From positions 248,001 to 312,000 of the forward strand of contig NZ_BMVU01000003.1 of assembly GCF_014650875.1 (NCBI RefSeq): a DNA stretch of 64,000 nucleotides, given 5' to 3'. This document shows positions 16,716-26,069 of the stretch, in pieces; the stretch's first letter is position 1; every line of letters starts with the position of its first letter. Made by a program: the position numbers and the translations under genes. The stretch is from Streptomyces minutiscleroticus. Its GTDB lineage: Bacteria; Actinomycetota; Actinomycetes; Streptomycetales; Streptomycetaceae. The notes under the pieces were generated by a model. The model had not been told where the DNA came from. It ran no database searches and was given only the letters and a program-made list of their open reading frames with translations.

Positions 16716-17705
16716 ATGCCTTCATCTGTCATGCTCACACCCAGAACGGGTGACGGCCGTCCGTCGCCGGCCGCCGTCTCCGCCGTCGGACTGCGCAAGT
16801 CCTACGGTGACAAGCTCGTCCTCGACGGTATCGATCTGCGTATCCCGGCCGGGTCCGTGTTCGCGCTGCTCGGTCCGAACGGCGCCGGCAAGACCACCGC
16901 CGTGAAGATCCTGTCCACGCTCGTCGCCGCCGACGGCGGGCAGGCCCAGGTCGCGGGCCACGACGTCGCCACCTCGCCGGACGGGGTGCGTGCCGCGATC
17001 GGTGTGACGGGGCAGTTCTCCGCCGTCGACGGGTTGATCACCGGTGAGGAGAACATGCTCCTGATGGCGGACCTGCACCACCTGTCCCGGCGCGAGGGCC
17101 GGCGGGTCGCCGCCGGGCTGCTGGAGCGCTTCGACCTCACGGAGGCGGCGAGGAAACCCGCCTCCACCTACTCCGGCGGCATGAAGCGCCGCCTGGACAT
17201 CGCCATGACCCTCGTCGGCAGTCCGCGGATCATCTTCCTCGACGAGCCGACCACCGGCCTGGACCCGCGCTCCCGGCACACCATGTGGCAGATCATCCGC
17301 GATCTGGTCACGGGCGGGGTGACGGTGTTCCTCACCACCCAGTACCTGGAGGAGGCCGACGAACTCGCCGACCGCATCGCGGTCCTGAACGACGGCAGGA
17401 TCGCGGCCGAGGGCAGCGCCGAGGAGCTCAAGCGGATCGTCCCCGGCGGGCACGTACGGCTGCGCTTCACCGACCCGGCCGCCTACCGGTCCGCCGCCGG
17501 CGCGCTGGACGGGGCGGCCCGGGACGACGGGGCGCTGGCGCTGCAGATCCCCTCGGGCGGCAGCCAACGCGAGCTGCGCACCCTCCTCGACCGGCTGGAC
17601 GCGGCCGGCGTCGAGGCGGACGAGCTGACCGTGCACACCCCCGACCTCGACGACGTGTTCTTCGCCCTCACCGGCCCCGACCAGCCCGAGGAGGCTGTCC
17701 GATGA
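16716..17705 (+). CDS. DrrA-type ABC exporter ATPase
   Basis: 329-residue ATPase of the daunorubicin-resistance (DrrA) ABC family. Walker A GPNGAGKTT (about residues 53-61), signature YSGGMKRRLDIA and Walker B FLDEPTTGLD are intact; the C-terminal DUF4162-like domain ends DDVFFALTG as in DrrA proteins. ATG after GGGAGG. The stop overlaps the permease start as ATGA, so the two subunits are translationally coupled. Export of a drug, lipid or peptide is likely; the substrate is unknown. Confidence 0.92.
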   Translation: MPSSVMLTPRTGDGRPSPAAVSAVGLRKSYGDKLVLDGIDLRIPAGSVFALLGPNGAGKTTAVKILSTLVAADGGQAQVAGHDVATSPDGVRAAIGVTGQFSAVDGLITGEENMLLMADLHHLSRREGRRVAAGLLERFDLTEAARKPASTYSGGMKRRLDIAMTLVGSPRIIFLDEPTTGLDPRSRHTMWQIIRDLVTGGVTVFLTTQYLEEADELADRIAVLNDGRIAAEGSAEELKRIVPGGHVRLRFTDPAAYRSAAGALDGAARDDGALALQIPSGGSQRELRTLLDRLDAAGVEADELTVHTPDLDDVFFALTGPDQPEEAVR

Positions 17706-18493
17706 GTTCCCTGTCCCTGGCCGTGCGCGACTCGTCCACGATGCTGCGGCGCAACCTGCTGCACGTCCGGCGCTATCCGTCCCTGACGCTGAATCTGCTG
17801 CTCTCGCCGGTCGTGCTGTTGCTGCTGTTCGTCTACATCTTCGGCGACGTGATGAGCGCCGGCATCGGGGGCGGCGGGGCGGACCGTTCCGAGTACCTCG
17901 CGTACCTCGTGCCGGGCATCCTGCTGCTGACCATCGGCTCCACCACGATCGGCACCGCGGTGTCCGTCGCGATGGACATGACCGAGGGCATCATCGCCCG
18001 CTTCCGCACGATGGCGATCCACCGCGGCTCGGTGCTCGTCGGGCACGTCGTCGGCAGCGTGCTGCAGTGTGTGACGAGCGTGGTCCTCGTCGGGGCCGTC
18101 GCCGTGGCCATCGGCTTCCGCTCCACCGACGCCACCGCCCTGGAGTGGGTCCTGGCGTTCGGACTGCTGGTGCTCGTCTCCCTGGCGCTCACCTGGATCG
18201 CGGTCGGGTTGGGGCTGTCCGGCCCGAACGCGGAGGCGGCCAGCAACAACGCGCTGCCCCTGATGGTCCTGCCGCTCCTGTCCAGCGCCTTCGTGCCGGT
18301 CGACGCGATGCCGGGCTGGTTCCGGCCGGTCGCCGAGTACCAGCCGTTCACCCCGGCCATCGAGACACTGCGCGGGCTGCTGCTCGGTACCGGGATCGGC
18401 CACAACGGGTGGCTGGCCGTGGCCTGGTGCCTGGGGCTGGCCGTGCTCGGTCACCTCTGGTCCAGGTCGCTGTTCGGCCGCGACCCGAAGTAG
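17702..18493 (+). CDS. DrrB-type ABC exporter permease
   Basis: 263-residue ABC-2 membrane protein with six predicted spans. The conserved loop MTEGIIARFRTMAI (about residues 97-110) and the C-terminal FTPAIETLRGLL mark the DrrB subfamily. It pairs with the ATPase encoded just upstream through a 4-base overlap. Confidence 0.92.
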   Translation: MSSLSLAVRDSSTMLRRNLLHVRRYPSLTLNLLLSPVVLLLLFVYIFGDVMSAGIGGGGADRSEYLAYLVPGILLLTIGSTTIGTAVSVAMDMTEGIIARFRTMAIHRGSVLVGHVVGSVLQCVTSVVLVGAVAVAIGFRSTDATALEWVLAFGLLVLVSLALTWIAVGLGLSGPNAEAASNNALPLMVLPLLSSAFVPVDAMPGWFRPVAEYQPFTPAIETLRGLLLGTGIGHNGWLAVAWCLGLAVLGHLWSRSLFGRDPK

Positions 18494-18496
18494 CGG

Positions 18497-18990
18497 GAGG
18501 AGCGTCGGCCCGCACCTCGAGAGCCGCTTCCTGCGCGCGCGGCGCCCGGCTCGCTCCCCAGCAGGCGGGGCTGCTCCCGCAGCCGGGCATCCGCCGCGTC
18601 CCGGGGCTGCGCCGCGAGGAGGTCGCGCGGCTCGCCGGCGTCGGCGACGACTACTACGTCCGCCTGGAGCGCGGCCGCGACCTCGACGTCTCCGACGGCG
18701 TGCTGGACGCCATCGCCGGAGCCCTGCGGCTCGATCCGGCCGAACGCGCCCCCGCCCTGGCCGGGCTCGTCGACGACCTGTCCGTCCACCGCGACTTCCG
18801 TCGCTGGTGGGCGCACCACGACGTCACCCCCGCGCCCACGGCGCCATCCGCTTCCACCACCCCCTCGTGGGCGACTTCGCCCTCGGGCACGAGTCCTTCG
18901 GCCTCGCCGCCGAGACCGACCTCCGGCTCTACGTGCTCACCGCGGAACCCGGCGGCCCCGGCCGGCGGGCACTCGATCTCCTCGCCGTCC
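18497..18990 (+). pseudogene. decayed XRE/MmyB-type regulator
   Basis: Sequence of a helix-turn-helix regulator with MmyB-like ligand domain, now split over three frames and lacking a start. Frame pieces: FLRARR near 18526-18543; then, in another frame, ARLAPQQAG ... RRVPGLRREEVARLAG (18545-18640), YYVRLERGRDLDVSDGVLDA and up to RRWWAHHDV; then, after a further shift near 18830, HGAIRFHHPLVGDFALGHES to LDLLAVR. The C-terminal half is joined almost directly to the HTH part, so about 120 residues of the usual ~280-residue protein are missing. It cannot be functional as read. Confidence 0.75.
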
Positions 18991-19104
18991 GGGCCGCTCC
19001 GCCCCCCGCCCCCGGTCCGGGCACCGTTCCCGAACGGCCCCGTGACCGGGTGCGGCGCGGCGGGACCGGCGTGGTGCGGGGCCGACGGGGGCGCCGCGGT
19101 GCCG

Positions 19105-19149
19105 CGGCACCCCTGCGGGGCGGTGGACCACCGCCCCGCAGGGGTGCCG
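19105..19149. terminator. 45-bp perfect hairpin
   Basis: Two 22-base arms (19105-19126, 19128-19149) are exactly complementary around one central A. It lies 30 bp beyond the stop of the minus-strand aldo/keto reductase gene and also after the decayed regulator on the plus strand, and should terminate in both directions. Confidence 0.65.
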
Positions 19150-19178
19150 TTCGAGAAGGGGCAGAGGGATCGGAGGGA

Positions 19179-20015
19179 TCAGTCGAGGGTGTCGGGGTCG
19201 GGGCCGGTGCGCAGGCCGCGGTCGAGCGCGGCGACGGCGGCCATCTCGTCGTCGGTGAGGGCGAAGTCGAAGACGTCGATGTTCTGCGCGATGCGGGCCG
19301 GGGTGACGGACTTGGGGATCACGATATTGCCGAGCTGGAGGTGCCAGCGCAGGACGACCTGAGCGGGGGACTTGCCGTGGCGCTCCGCGACGGCGGTGAT
19401 CGCGTCGTCGCCGAGGACGGCGCCCTGGGCGAGCGGGCTCCATGCCTCGGTGGCGATGCCGAGCTCGGCGTGCAGGGCGCGCAGCTCGTTCTGCTGGAGG
19501 CCGGGGTGCAGCTCGATCTGGTTCACGGCCGGGACGAGCGAGGCGCCGTCCAGCAGCCGGCGCAGGTGGGCGGGCTGGAAGTTGGAGACGCCGGCGGTGC
19601 GTACCAGGCCGTCGGCCACCAGCTTCTCGATCGCCTTCCACGTCTCCCGGTACAGGTCGCGGGCCGGGGCGGGCCAGTGGATCAGGTACAGGTCGACGTA
19701 CTCCAGGCCCAGCGCGGCCAGGCTGGCGTCGAAGGCCTTCAGGGTGGCGTCGTAGCCCTGGTCGGCGTTCCACAGCTTGGTGGTGACGAAGAGCTCGTCG
19801 CGCCGGATGCCGGAGGCGGCGAGCGCCTTGCCGACGCCGGCCTCGTTGCCGTAGACCGCGGCGGTGTCGACGGAGCGGTAGCCGGCCTCGAGCGCGGAGG
19901 CCACCGCGGCGGTGGTCTCGGCGTCGGGGACCTGGAAGACACCGAAGCCGAGCTGGGGGATCCGGGTGCCGTTGTTGAGCGTGACGGTGGGGACCGTGGG
20001 GACCGGGGTGGTCAT
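19179..20015 (-). CDS. aldo/keto reductase (AKR5-like)
   Basis: 278-residue NADPH-dependent reductase of the 2,5-diketo-gluconate reductase-like AKR group. The tetrad is visible: Asp in YRSVDTAAVYGNE with its Tyr, Lys in TTKLW, His in YLIHWP. The C-terminal IPKSVTPARIAQN loop binds the 2'-phosphate of NADPH. Start ATG 20015 follows GAGGAAG. It lies downstream of an MFS gene on the same strand with a 122-bp gap and may be co-transcribed; the substrate is unknown. Confidence 0.9.
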   Translation of the reverse strand: MTTPVPTVPTVTLNNGTRIPQLGFGVFQVPDAETTAAVASALEAGYRSVDTAAVYGNEAGVGKALAASGIRRDELFVTTKLWNADQGYDATLKAFDASLAALGLEYVDLYLIHWPAPARDLYRETWKAIEKLVADGLVRTAGVSNFQPAHLRRLLDGASLVPAVNQIELHPGLQQNELRALHAELGIATEAWSPLAQGAVLGDDAITAVAERHGKSPAQVVLRWHLQLGNIVIPKSVTPARIAQNIDVFDFALTDDEMAAVAALDRGLRTGPDPDTLD

Positions 20016-20137
20016 GGGGAGATCTTCCTCGCTGTGCGTACGGGGGTGGGGGAACCGGGCGGGCAGGCGCCCTCGGCGCGGTCCGCGTGCCCGGGGCATG
20101 CGGGGCCGTCGTCCCGGCCGGCGGAAGGGCCGGGAGG

Positions 20138-21352
20138 TCAGTGGCCCAGGGGTACGGCCGCCTGGTCGGTCCGGGAGGCCGCCACGACCCTGCCGGACGC
20201 CCGGGAACGGGTGCGGCGGTCGAGGAGGGCGGCCAGGAGGGACAGCAGCAGCGCGGCGCCGGAGAGCAGGGCGCCCACCCAGTTGGGCGAGGTGTAGCCG
20301 AGACCGGCGGCGATGACGACGCCGCCGAGCCAGGCGGCGAGGGCGTTGCCGAGGTTGAAGGCGCCGATGTTGGCGGCGGAGGCCAGGGTGGGAGCGGCCG
20401 CGGCCTGGTCGAGCACCCGCTTCTGCAGCGGGGGCACGGTCGCGAAGCCCAGGGCGCCGATCAGCGTCAGGGTGATCGCGGCGAGGACCTTGTGGTGGGC
20501 GGTCGCGGTGAACAGCAGCAGGACCAGGGACAGGGCGCCCAGCGAGGCGAACAGCATCGGCATCAGGGCGCGGTCGGCGAACCGGCCGCCGAGGAGGTTG
20601 CCCACGAACATGCCGATCCCGAACAGCACCAGCAGCCAGGTGACGGCGGCCTCCGTGTAGCCGGCCACCTCGGTCATCATCGGCGTGATGTAGGTGATCG
20701 CGGCGAACACACCGCCGTAGCCGAGCACGGTCATCGCCATCGCGAGCCAGACCTGCACGTTGCGGAAGGCGGCGAACTCGGGGCGCACGCCCTCCGTCTC
20801 CGGCCGCCCGGTCTCGGGGACGAGCCCGGCCACGCCGAGCAGGCCGACGACACCGAGGGCCGCGACGACGGCGAAGGTGACCCGCCAGCCGGCGGCCTGG
20901 CCGATGTAGGTGCCGCCCGGGACGCCGACGATGTTGGCGACGGTCAGGCCCATGAACATCAGCGAGATGGCCGAGGCCTTCCTCTCGGGGGCCACCAGGT
21001 CGGCGGCGACGACGGAGCCGATCCCGAAGAACGCGCCGTGCGCGAGGGAGGCGACGATCCGCCCGGTCAGCATGAGACCGAAGCCCGGCGCGAACGCGGA
21101 CAGCGCGTTGCCCACGATGAACAGGCCCATCAGGAACATGAGCATCTTCTTGCGGGACACCCGGGTGCCGAGCACGGTCAGCAGCGGAGCGCCGATCACC
21201 ACGCCGAGGGCGTAGCCGGACACCAGCCAGCCGGCGGTCGGGACGGTCACGCCGAAGTCGTTCGCGACCTGGGGCAGCACACCCATGATCACGAACTCGG
21301 TGGTGCCGATTCCGAAGGCCCCGATGGCCAGGGCCAGGAGCGCGAGAGGCAT
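20138..21352 (-). CDS. MFS transporter, DHA1 (AraJ/Bcr-like) family
   Basis: 404-residue, 12-span transporter. It starts directly in the first span (MPLALLALAIGAFGIGTTEF), typical of AraJ/YdhP-type exporters. Motif A-like sequence VLGTRVSRKKML is near residues 60-71 and motif C-like IVGVPGGTYIGQ near residue 140. It is divergent from a truncated MarR gene, whose intact form probably repressed it. Export of sugars or drugs is usual in the family. Confidence 0.9.
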   Translation of the reverse strand: MPLALLALAIGAFGIGTTEFVIMGVLPQVANDFGVTVPTAGWLVSGYALGVVIGAPLLTVLGTRVSRKKMLMFLMGLFIVGNALSAFAPGFGLMLTGRIVASLAHGAFFGIGSVVAADLVAPERKASAISLMFMGLTVANIVGVPGGTYIGQAAGWRVTFAVVAALGVVGLLGVAGLVPETGRPETEGVRPEFAAFRNVQVWLAMAMTVLGYGGVFAAITYITPMMTEVAGYTEAAVTWLLVLFGIGMFVGNLLGGRFADRALMPMLFASLGALSLVLLLFTATAHHKVLAAITLTLIGALGFATVPPLQKRVLDQAAAAPTLASAANIGAFNLGNALAAWLGGVVIAAGLGYTSPNWVGALLSGAALLLSLLAALLDRRTRSRASGRVVAASRTDQAAVPLGH

Positions 21353-21422
21353 GGACGTACCTTCCAAGTGATTGCTTGAGGCGCTTACGGGCGGCGACAA
21401 TAGTTGCATACGCTGGATATTG

Positions 21423-21473
21423 GCAAGCGCTGGCTACGCCGGTACGTGTTTGCCATTGTGTGCAAGCATTGGC
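21423..21473. promoter_or_regulatory. repeated GCAAGC-N2-TGGC sites between MFS and MarR
   Basis: GCAAGCGCTGGC (21423-21434) and GCAAGCATTGGC (21462-21473) are direct repeats 39 bp apart, and TTGC/GCAA pairs form loose dyads around them. The position between the divergent MFS and MarR genes fits MarR-type operators. Confidence 0.3.
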
Positions 21474-21501
21474 GGTGAGGCCCGCCTCCGAAGGAGCCCC
21501 T

Positions 21502-21840
21502 GTGACAGCCACCGCCCCCGCAGTCACCGCCCTCGCGCAGGGCTGGTGCGCGCTCCCCCTGCTCCACGACGGGATCGAGAGCCGTGCCGGGCGGGCCCTG
21601 CAGGCCGGACACGGCCTGAGCGCACGTGAGTACTCACTGCTCGACGTGCTCGGCCGCCGGCACGACGGGGAGGGCGGGCACCTCCGGATGCGCCAGGTCG
21701 CCGACGCCGTCGTGCTCAGCCGGAGCGCGACCACCTCCGGCGCACCGGCGCCGAACGGCGGACGGCCGGTGGCGGCGTGGGCGACGAGCGCGCCCCGGGC
21801 GAACATGTCGCCTTCGGGTCCGGCCGTGCCGGTGCGGTAG
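21502..21840 (+). pseudogene. truncated MarR regulator with foreign tail
   Basis: GTG start with AAGGAG five bases upstream. Residues 1-~79 are the N-terminal part of a MarR protein (WCALPLLHDGIESRAGRALQ, SAREYSLLDVLGRR, RMRQVADAVVLSRSATT). In the recognition helix, at about 21738, similarity ends and the frame runs on in the antisense strand of a kinase gene to a stop at 21840. The wing and dimerisation helices are lost, so repression of the divergent MFS gene is probably abolished. Confidence 0.75.
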
Positions 21841-22413
21841 TACTCGGGGCTGATCCAGCCGGGAGTGCCCGTCATGACACCGGTACGGGTCACACCGGTG
21901 CCGTCGGCGGCGCGGGCGATTCGAAGTCCAGCACGCGTGGTCCGGCGGGGGTGAGGACGACGTTCTGCGGCTTCACGTCACGGTGGACCACACCTGCCTC
22001 GTGGATGACGGCCAGCGCCTGGGCGGTGCCGGTGGCGAAGGCGTACAGGGTGCCTCCGGCGAGCGGGCCGTGGGCGGTCAGGTGCCGGCCGAGGTGGGGC
22101 CGGCGGCGTAGGCGGTGGCCAGCCACGGCACGGCGGCCCCGGGGTCGGCGGCCAGAAGCGGTACGAGGCACGGGCCCTGCACCCGGGCGGAGAGCCGCAC
22201 CTCGCGACGGAACCGCGCCCGGAACTCCGGGTCCTCGGCCTGCGCCGGATGGATCACCTTGACCGCGACCCGGAGCCCGTCGGCGGCGGGACCGGCGTGG
22301 ACGGTGCCCATGCCGCCGGAGCCGAGGCGGCCGATGATCCGGTACGGGCCGACACGGGAAGGGGCACCGGGACGGGCGGGCCGGACCCGCCCAGTGGAGT
22401 CGACAGTGCTCAC
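21736..22413 (-). pseudogene. Ser/Thr protein kinase remnant
   Basis: Pieces of a Hanks-type kinase in three minus-strand frames. From 22413: VGPYRIIGRLGSGGMGTVHA with VAVKVIH; after a shift near 22085: VVHRDVKPQNVVLTPAG followed by DFE where DFG is expected; after another shift near 21893: GTPGWISPEYYRTG and GDMFARGALVAHAATGRPPF. The sequence ends near 21736 at the junction with the MarR fragment, so the end of the kinase domain and any C-terminal region are gone. Confidence 0.8.
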
Positions 22414-23114
22414 AGACAGTCCGCTCCTTGGCGGGACATGGCAGGTGGAACGATCGAGGGCCGGACGCCGGCCGCAGCCTGCGCGCCCGCCCCGGCCGGG
22501 CCGATGGGCGGCCCGGCCGTCAACGGGACTCCCCGAACTTCACCGCTTCGAAGGAGACGGGCCGGCCGCCGGGCTCGGTGCCCGCAGCCGGCTGCCGCAG
22601 CGGCGTCCGCCCCGAGGGCGGTCGCTGACGCGGGCACTGGTTCGGCTGGTTCATGCATGTGCCCGGCGGCGGTCCTGCGCACCGGGTGGAGAGGGGAGGG
22701 CGAGAGGTGAAGCGGCGCGCTGCGGGGTTCCGGGGTGGGGGAGAGGACCGTCAGCGGAGTGCCCGTGGATGGTTCCGGGGAGCGTTCATGTGATTCCGTC
22801 AGTCACCTGTCCTGTGACGGACCGAGGATGTCTGCTGACCGACCGAACGGTCCGCGCAGTCGGTTTCCGTACCGGCGCACGGGCCACGGTCTTCGAACGG
22901 CCCGGGGCCGCCCGGGCCCGACGGCAGGTCGTGCACCCATCTGCACCCACCTGCGCACGTCCGCGTCCACCTGCGGCCGACGAAGCACAGGGGCACGCCC
23001 GCGGACGGCGGTGGTGCTCCCTGCCGTCCGCATTCCCACGGCGTGGTCGAGCGGACCGGTCGACCACCGGTGCGCTGAGGGGTCCTGCGCGAACTGCTCC
23101 GCCCCGTCGGCTGT
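22414..23114. other. gene-free stretch
   Basis: Open frames here lack ribosome-binding sites, change composition abruptly and resemble nothing I recognise. It may be the eroded 5' flank of the dead kinase gene. Confidence 0.45.
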
Positions 23115-23771
23115 CTACGCCTCGGGCCTGCTGTAGAAGACCGAGCGGCCCTGCCGCGTGCGCTGAGCCTGGCTCCTGGCGACGAGCCCTTCGAGCGTGG
23201 TGCGCACGACGGTGGCCTTGATGCCGCGGTCGGGGAGCGCCTGGGCGAGTGCCGTGGTGATCTCGGCCGCGGAGCGCGGTTCGTTCTGCTCGGCCAGGTG
23301 ACGGCGGGTGAGTTCGACCAGGGTCGGCCGGGAGGACGCGGGCGCCTCGGCGTTCGGGGCCTTCTCGGCGGCGGTCCCGGTCCTCCCGGCGGGCCTGCCG
23401 TTCCCGGCCGTGGTCTTCCCGGCCGGCTCGCCGTTCCCGGTGGTGGTCTTCTCGACGGGTTCGCCGTTCCCGGCGGCGGGCTTCTCCTCCTGCGCGTCCT
23501 TGCCGCGCCCGGACGGGGCGGGAGCCTCCTTGCGGGACGTGGGGACGGTGGCACCGCCGGAGGAGCCGGGTGCGGCGGGTGCGGCGGCGACGAGTGCCCG
23601 CTGCACGTTCACCAGGACCGAACGCTCGTGCCGCAGTGCGGTCAGCCGTTCCTGCAACGCGGCGATCTCGGCGGTGACACGCTCCTGTTCCTCGGCGTTG
23701 TTCCCCAGGTCGGCGTCCACCTGCGCGCGGTACTGGCCCGTCAGGTCGGTTGTTTCCGTGTTCACAGACAT
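23115..23771 (-). CDS. coiled-coil / winged-helix protein with 11-residue repeats
   Basis: 218 residues in three parts. Residues ~10-60 form a heptad-rich helix (NNAEEQERVTAEIAALQERL). Residues ~98-130 are three 11-residue repeats of the type EKTTTGNGEPA, a hydrophilic Lys/Gly/Pro linker. Residues ~147-218 look like a winged helix (TLVELTRRHLAEQNEPRSAA, ATVVRTTLEGLVARSQAQR, RSVFYS). This suggests a dimeric DNA-binding protein on a flexible stalk. I cannot name the family; the gene is monocistronic in a long non-coding neighbourhood. Confidence 0.7.
   Translation of the reverse strand: MSVNTETTDLTGQYRAQVDADLGNNAEEQERVTAEIAALQERLTALRHERSVLVNVQRALVAAAPAAPGSSGGATVPTSRKEAPAPSGRGKDAQEEKPAAGNGEPVEKTTTGNGEPAGKTTAGNGRPAGRTGTAAEKAPNAEAPASSRPTLVELTRRHLAEQNEPRSAAEITTALAQALPDRGIKATVVRTTLEGLVARSQAQRTRQGRSVFYSRPEA
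23381..23479. repeat. three 33-bp tandem repeats in coding sequence
   Basis: Units at 23381-23413, 23414-23446 and 23447-23479 encode the 11-residue linker repeats. Being a multiple of three, copy-number changes keep the frame. Confidence 0.75.
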
Positions 23772-24854
23772 GGTGTGTTCATCTTTCTATGGCTGTCGGC
23801 CGTGGACGGGACCGCGTTCGGCCGACGCCTCCGCAGGAGGCAGTGGCCGGAGTGCCATCGGTTGTGCGACGGCGGACGTACGACCGTCGGTGGGTGTCCC
23901 GGTGTAGGGATAGTACGGATGAGTGGAGTCTGTTGCTTCACTCGAGTGGTGGCTGCGCCCATGTCTTGCCGGCGCGGGCGGGCAGTGATGCGAGTGAGCG
24001 CAGTCATGGCGTATGACCTGAACCGACTACGGACACGACGGCCGCTGACGGCGTCATGCCGCTGACACACCGCCCCGTCTCCCGGCGGCGGGGTGAACAG
24101 GGCGGCGGGTGACGTGGTCGACGAGGTGCGGGGCGACCCGGCCCTCCACGACGCCGTCGCGGTGGCCGGTGGGAACACGGTGCCGCGGCTCATGCCGTCG
24201 CCGACCAGCAGGGTGATGTCCGAGCCGACGCCCCGCCCGCACTCCGGACCGCCGATCGGGCGGCAGGCTGTCCCGTACCCCGGCCCAGGCGTCCGGCCTG
24301 CGGAAACCTGTGGATCGTAAGGGGTGTTGTACGAGGGTTTCCCTTTGTTACGGTCGCCCCGGCTCAACAGGTCCTGCCAGGCGGACCGCATGGCCCGAGA
24401 GGTGTGCACGTCCGGACGGGAAGGCGAGGGGTGACGGTGTCCACAAGCAGCCGGCTTCCGGGCCGGAGCCCTTCCGGCCGGCCGTCGTGGGAGCGGCAAC
24501 CGCGGGAGCGACCGTCACGGACGGCACCAGGGCGCTCGGCGCGTGTGCCGTCCGCCAGTGGGGGAGGCTGCCGGGTCTCCCCCCGAGGTGACGGAGCGCC
24601 CGGTGTTCCACCGCCGTAGCCGTCCCGGCGCCGGCCCCGGCGGGGTTCCCCACGTCCTCGGCGCGCTCATGCCGGTGGCGTCGGAGGCGGCCGGCCCGGC
24701 GGACCCATGGCAGCCGTCCCTCTGATCACCCCGGCCGTCGTCCCCGCCGCGCCCCCGGGGCCGAAGTGCCCCGTCGCCGGACCGGCCTGCGGCGTCACCA
24801 AGGGCTGACCACAGCGCCCCGTCCCCGACACCTACCGTGGAAGAGCACACACGC
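23772..24854. other. 1.1-kb gene-free stretch with one AT-richer island
   Basis: No frame with a credible start and family signature was found. Around 24316-24355 base composition dips towards AT and TTGTAC (24327-24332), 16 bp and TACGGT (24349-24354) could form a plus-strand promoter, about 500 bp before the dehydratase gene. CGTAA and TTACG flank the same segment as a short dyad. Confidence 0.4.
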
Positions 24855-26069
24855 ATGAAGATCGTCGACGCCAAGGTCGTCGTCACCAGCCCCGGCCGCA
24901 ACTTCGTCACGCTCAAGGTGACCACCGACGAGGGCCTGACGGGCCTGGGGGACGCCACGCTCAACGGCCGGGAGCTCGCCGCGGCCAGCTATCTGTCGGA
25001 CCACATCGTTCCGCTGCTGATCGGCCTGGACCCGCACCGCATCGAGGACACCTGGCAGTACCTCTACCGCGGCGCGTACTGGCGGCGCGGGCCGGTCACC
25101 ATGGCCGCGATCGCCGCCGTCGACGTGGCCCTGTGGGACATCAAGGCGCAGACCGCCGGCCTTCCCCTCTACCAGCTCCTCGGCGGCGCCAGCCGCCGGC
25201 GCGTGGGCACGTACGGGCACGCCGACGGCCGCGACATACCCGAACTCCTCGACTCGGTGCGCGCCCGCCTCGCCGAGGGCTACCCGGCCGTCCGCATCCA
25301 GTCCGGAATCCCCGGGCTCAAGGCCGTCTACGGCGTCCACACCACCGGGGCCGACGGCTCGGCCGTCCTCCACCAGCAGGCCCGCCCCCTGGTGGAGGAC
25401 TGGGACACCGACGCCTACCTGCGTCACATACCGGCGGTCTTCGAGGCCGTACGTTCCGAGTTCGGCCCCGACCTGCCCCTCCTGCACGACGCCCACCACC
25501 GGCTCACCCCCGTCCAGGCCGCCCGCCTCGGCAAGGACCTGGAGCCCTACCGGCCCTTCTGGCTCGAGGACTGCACGCCCGCGGAGAACCAGGAGGCCCT
25601 GCGCCTGGTACGGCGGCACACCACCACACCCCTGGCCGTCGGCGAGGTGTTCAACACCCTCCACGACTACCAGGGCCTCATCACCGAGCAGCTGATCGAC
25701 TACGTCCGGTCCGCCGTCACGCACTTCGGCGGCGTCACCCCTCTGCGCAAGCTCCTCGACTTCGCCGCGCAGTACCAGATCAAGAGCGCCGTCCACGGTC
25801 CCGAGGACATCTCGCCCGTCGGCATGGCCGCGGCCGTCCACCTCGACCTGGCCGTCCACAACTTCGGCATCCAGGAGTACTCCGGCCACACCGCCCTCAC
25901 CCACGAGGTCTTCCCCCACGCCTACACCTTCACCGACGGTCACCTCCACCCCGGCGAGGCACCCGGACTCGGCGTCCGGCTCGACGAGGACCTCGCCGCG
26001 GCCCACCCCTACGAGCCGGCCTACCTCCCCGTCAACCGCCTCCACGACGGCACCGTCCACGACTGGTAG
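24855..26069 (+). CDS. mannonate-dehydratase-type enolase-superfamily enzyme
   Basis: 404-residue member of the ManD/RspA branch of the enolase superfamily, which dehydrates D-mannonate or related sugar acids to 2-keto-3-deoxy acids with Mg2+. The N-terminal capping domain contains [14 protein letters not shown]; metal ligands are Asp in [10 protein letters not shown], Glu in FWLEDCTP and Glu in AVGEVF; the catalytic His is in [11 protein letters not shown] 24855 is the family start (MKIVDAKVV); a GTG 18 bases upstream is less likely. No uronate genes adjoin it, so its physiological substrate is open. Confidence 0.88.
   Translation: MKIVDAKVVVTSPGRNFVTLKVTTDEGLTGLGDATLNGRELAAASYLSDHIVPLLIGLDPHRIEDTWQYLYRGAYWRRGPVTMAAIAAVDVALWDIKAQTAGLPLYQLLGGASRRRVGTYGHADGRDIPELLDSVRARLAEGYPAVRIQSGIPGLKAVYGVHTTGADGSAVLHQQARPLVEDWDTDAYLRHIPAVFEAVRSEFGPDLPLLHDAHHRLTPVQAARLGKDLEPYRPFWLEDCTPAENQEALRLVRRHTTTPLAVGEVFNTLHDYQGLITEQLIDYVRSAVTHFGGVTPLRKLLDFAAQYQIKSAVHGPEDISPVGMAAAVHLDLAVHNFGIQEYSGHTALTHEVFPHAYTFTDGHLHPGEAPGLGVRLDEDLAAAHPYEPAYLPVNRLHDGTVHDW

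Noticed and set aside
22415..22710. Possible DUF397-like frame in the 22.4-22.7 kb region
   Set aside because: Lacks the Trp-Lys-Ser-Ser and Val-Arg-Asp-Ser hallmarks and changes frame.
24054..24242. Minus-strand words DITLLVGDGMSRGTVF resembling an alkaline phosphatase metal loop
   Set aside because: Only a few residues agree, neighbouring frames show no continuation of the fold, and no start or catalytic Ser region is present.
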